Source: Podospora bellae-mahoneyi
Lineage: Eukaryota > Ascomycota > Sordariomycetes > Sordariales > Podosporaceae
Direction: 5' to 3'
Assembly: GCF_035222275.1 (NCBI RefSeq)
Contig: NC_085886.1
Coordinates: 3,933,770-3,997,769 of the forward strand
DNA: 64,000 bases
Part shown: in pieces, positions 60,420 through 64,000 of the stretch
Layout of the letters: every line of letters starts with the position of its first letter
Position numbering within the stretch: position 1 is the first letter of the stretch
Translations under genes and position numbers: made by a program
Notes under the pieces: generated by a model
Databases searched by the model: none
What the model was told of the DNA's origin: nothing
Seen by the model: only the letters and a program-made list of their open reading frames with translations

Positions 60420-63400
60420 TTTTTTTTTTTTTTAGAAATATATATATTTTAAAAATTTAAAAACTAAAAATAAAAATATATATTATTAATTATATATTAA
60501 AATAAAAAGAATAATAATAGCTTTATATATATTAAAAAAAGTAATAAAATAATATAGAAAAATATAGAAAATATATAACCGCTAAATATATAAATATTTA
60601 CTAAAATATATTAACGTTAAAAATAATAAAAATATATAAGTAAAAAGGTATTTAAATAGTTGAATAAAATAATAAAGCGTTTAAACCGTTATATACAAAT
60701 AAAAAAGGGCCCGAAGTTTTATATATATATATAAAAGGGCCGAATTAATATATATATATAAAGGTACCCGAATTAAAATATAAATAATAGGTAATTAAAC
60801 AATTATATATATATAAAAAATATTTAAAAAGCTTTATATATATAAAAAAGTATTTAAGTAATATATAAATATAAAAAGTTATTTAACCGTTATAAGTAAA
60901 GTAAAACTAAAATTATTTAATATATATAAAGAAAAGAGTAGCCGAAGTATTATTTATAAATTAAAAAAAATAATAATTATAAAATATAAAAGGAAAAGTA
61001 ATTAAATTATTATATATTAATAAAAATAATTAAAATACTATATATATATAAATTAAATAGCCGAATTACTATATATATTAATAAAGATAACCGAACCGCT
61101 AAATATATATAAAAAGAAAATATAGTTATAATATATAAATAAAAAAAATTCGAATTTCTAGTTATATATATAAAAGGCGCCCGAACCGCTATATATTATA
61201 GAAAGAAAGAATTAAACCGGTATATATATATATAGAGGCGGCCGAACGGCTATATATTATATAATAATAATTAAAGCGGTATATAAATATATTAAGGCGC
61301 CCGAACCGCTATATACTATATATGAAAAATAATTAAACCGGTATATATAAATATAGACGCGCCCGAATAGTTATATATTATATAAGAAAAATAATTAAAC
61401 CGGTATATATATATATAAAGAGTTATACTATATAAAAAAAGAATTAAACCGGTATATATATATATAAAGGCGTCCGAACCGCTATATATAATATTAAAAA
61501 ATAGCCAAACGCTATATATATAGAGAGGCGTATGAACCGCTATATACGATATAAAGAAAATAATTAAACCGGTATATATATATATAGAAGGTTATACTAT
61601 ATAAAAAAAGAATTAAACCGGTATATATAGATATAGAGGCGGCCGAACCGCTATATACTATGTAAAGAAAATAATTAAACCGGTATATATATATATAGAG
61701 GCGCCCGAACCGCTATATACTATGTAAAGAAAATAATTAAACCGGTATATATATATATAGAGGATTATACTATAAAAAATAATTAAACCGGTATATATAG
61801 ATATAGAGGCGGCCGAACCGCTATATACTATGTAAAGAAAATAATTAAACCGGTATATATATATATAGAGGCGCCCGAACCGCTATATACCATATAAAGA
61901 CAATAATTAAACCGGTATATATATATATAGAGGATTATACTATAAAAAATAATTAAACCGGTATATATATATATAGAGGATTATACTATAAAAGAAAATA
62001 TAGACCGGTATATATAAATATAAAGGCGCCCAAACCGATATATACTATATAAAAGAATAGCTAAACCGGTATATATAAAAATAAAAGGCCGTAAGAACGG
62101 CTATATATAAGTAAAATAACCGTACGAACCGCTATATATATATTAAAAAGGCGCCCGAACCGCTATGTACTATTTAAAGAAAAAGGCGAACCGGTATATA
62201 TAGATAAAAAATCGGCCGAACCGCTAAATATAATATAGACGAATTACCGAATTACTATATATAAATAAAAGAGCGTCCGAAACGCTATATACTATATAAA
62301 AAGAATAGCCGAACTAATATATATATATAAAAAGCGCCCGAACCGCTATATATTATATAAAGGTATAGCCGAACCGGTATATATATATAAAGGTGCCCGA
62401 ACCGCTATGTACGATGTAAAGAAATAGCTAAACCGCTATATATATATATAGAGGCGCCCGAACCGCTATATACGATGTAAAGAAATAGCTAAACCGCTAT
62501 ATATATAGAAGGGGCCCGAACCGCTATATACGATATAAAGAAATAGCCGAACCGCTATATATATAGAGAGGCGCCCGAACCGCTATGTACTATGTAAAAA
62601 AAGAATTGAACCGGTATATATATATATATATAGAGGCGCCCGAGCCGCTATATACTATGTAAAATAAAAAATTAAAGCGGTATATATATATATAGGCGCC
62701 CGAACCGCTATATACTATGTAAAAAAAAAATTAAATTAGTATATATATATAGAGGTAAACTGCTATATACTATGTAAAAAAAGAATTGAACCGGTATATA
62801 TATATATATATAGAGGCGCCCGAACCGCTATATACTATAAAATAAAAAGTTAAAGCTATATATAATAAAGATGAACCGCTATATATATAAAAAAAGTAAT
62901 TAAATTAGTATATATATATAGAGACGCCCGAACTGCTATATACTATATAAAAAAATGAAAGCCGAACCGCTATATAAATATACAAAGAAATAAACCGGTA
63001 AAGGCGCCCGAACCGCTATATACGATGTAAAAAATAGTTAAACCGCTGTATATATATAGCGAGGCGCCCGAACCGCTATATACGATGTAAAGAAATAGCT
63101 AAACCGCTATATATATATAGAGGCGCCCGAACCGTTATATAGTATATAAAAAATAATTTAACCGCGATATATATAAAAAAGGTTCCCGTAGTATTATATA
63201 CTATATAAGAAAGTAGCTAAATCGGTATATATATAAATCAAACGCTTTAAGAACGGCTATATAAAAGTAAGATGAGCGTACGAACCGCTATATATATATT
63301 AAAAGGCGCCCGAACCGCTATGTACTTTTTAAAAAAAGCTGAACCGGTATATATAAAGAAGAAAGCGGCCGAACCGCTATATATAATATAAACGAATAAC

Positions 63401-64000
63401 CGAAGTAATATATATATATAAGAAAGGGTTAAACCGCTATATATATTATAGACGAATAAGCGAAGTAATATATATATATAAAAGAGCGCCGGAATCGCTA
63501 TATATATATATAAAAATAGCCGAATTAGTATATATATATAGAAAGGCGTCCGAACCGCTATATATATATGGAGGCGCCCGAACCGCTATGTACGATATAA
63601 AGAAATAGCCGAACCGCTATATATATAGAGAGGCGCCCGAACCGCTATGTACGATGTAAAGAAAGAAATTAAAGCGGTATATATATATATAAAAGGCGCC
63701 CGAACCGCTATATATTATAGAAAAAAAAATTAAAGCGGTATATATATATATAAAGGCGCCCGAACCGCTATATATTATAGAAAAAGAAATTAAAGCGGTA
63801 TATATATATACAGAGGGCCCGAACCGCTATATATTATGTAAAAAAAAAATAATTAAAGCGGTATATATATATATAGAGGGGCCCGAACCGCTATGTACGA
63901 TGTAAAAAATAGTAAACCGCTATATATATATAGAGGGGGCCCGAACCGCTATGTAACCAGCTATATATATATAGAGGGGCCCGAACCGCTATGTATCATG
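60420..64000. repeat. AT-rich 3' satellite of C5 (continues beyond window)
   Basis: It opens with the same linker as in C2 and then carries dozens of imperfect ~60 bp units. Their conserved islands are GGCGCCCGAACCGCTATATA and TTAAACCGGTATATATATATA, separated by TA runs. GGCGCC and ACCGGT are palindromes. There are no open frames and no telomere repeats up to the last base. Confidence 0.85.

Larger units (their letters stand above)
52056..64000 (+). mobile_element. Element copy C5 (longest, runs past the window)
   Basis: Starts TATCAGTAATTCTCCG after CAATCC of C4. It has 12 VNTR-1 units, 3 VNTR-2 units, a full-length gene remnant (55,708-60,414) and more than 3.5 kb of satellite. Its first ~1.9 kb are nearly free of RIP like C4, while the rest is strongly mutated. 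The far end is not seen. Confidence 0.9.

Noticed and set aside
21322-64000. Helitron interpretation (each copy starts with TC after an A)
   Set aside because: The helicase motifs are RecQ-type rather than Pif1-type, no HUH rolling-circle motif is seen, and the target is CCT-like rather than simply A/T.
21322-64000. Starship giant-element interpretation
   Set aside because: No DUF3435 captain at an end and no cargo genes; the recombinase-like region is fused within a helicase-type gene and the unit is about 10-12 kb or more of repeat, not cargo.

Overview
The window is nuclear DNA of a filamentous ascomycete (Pezizomycotina, probably a sordariomycete). The evidence is split genes with 50-83 bp introns carrying GT...AG ends and CTAAC/CTGAC-like branch sites, a nuclear ATP9 precursor gene, secreted oxidative enzymes, and a 43 kb AT-rich tract whose repeat copies differ almost only by C-to-T and G-to-A changes, the signature of repeat-induced point mutation (RIP). 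No species can be assigned from the sequence alone.

Bases 1-21,321 are ordinary, gene-dense euchromatin. In order they hold a lipocalin-like fungal protein (-), a five-exon MATE transporter (-), a YhhN/TMEM86 membrane protein (-), a small secreted Cys/Thr-rich protein (+), a PI-specific phospholipase C (+), a histidine-phosphatase (-), tRNA-Gly(GCC) (+), an HVA1/TUDOR-like small protein (+), an alpha/beta hydrolase of epoxide-hydrolase type (-), a HAD phosphatase (-), mitochondrial ATP synthase subunit c (-), a secreted LPMO-like protein (-) and a secreted AA8-type cytochrome (-). The last two are neighbours on one strand and could form an electron donor/acceptor pair acting on polysaccharides.

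Bases 21,322-64,000 are a heterochromatin-like block made of five head-to-tail copies (C1-C5) of one large element. Every copy begins with the same terminus (TATCAGTAATTCTCCG). C1, C3 and C4 break off inside the gene and C2 inside its 3' satellite, each directly at the start of the next copy. C5 runs out of the window. A full unit is a terminal palindrome, a ~200 bp VNTR, a conserved ~650 bp spacer, a second ~180 bp VNTR, one long intronless gene and a multi-kilobase AT-rich satellite. The gene encodes two C2H2 (OrsD-like) fingers, a region with what looks like a tyrosine-recombinase active site, and a RecQ-family helicase; its C5 span is exactly 1,569 codons including the stop. It resembles the telomere-linked helicases of fungal subtelomeres. 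C4 is nearly free of RIP; the other copies are degraded. A Ty3/Gypsy-like element with 445 bp LTRs and a 5 bp target duplication is nested in C2.

The most unusual signals are the finger + recombinase-like + RecQ architecture, the nested one-sided truncations that look like repeated terminal addition, and the large excess of the palindrome CGTACG through coding and non-coding parts of the element, used in all three reading frames. No telomere repeat is visible in the window, so the subtelomeric position is an inference.
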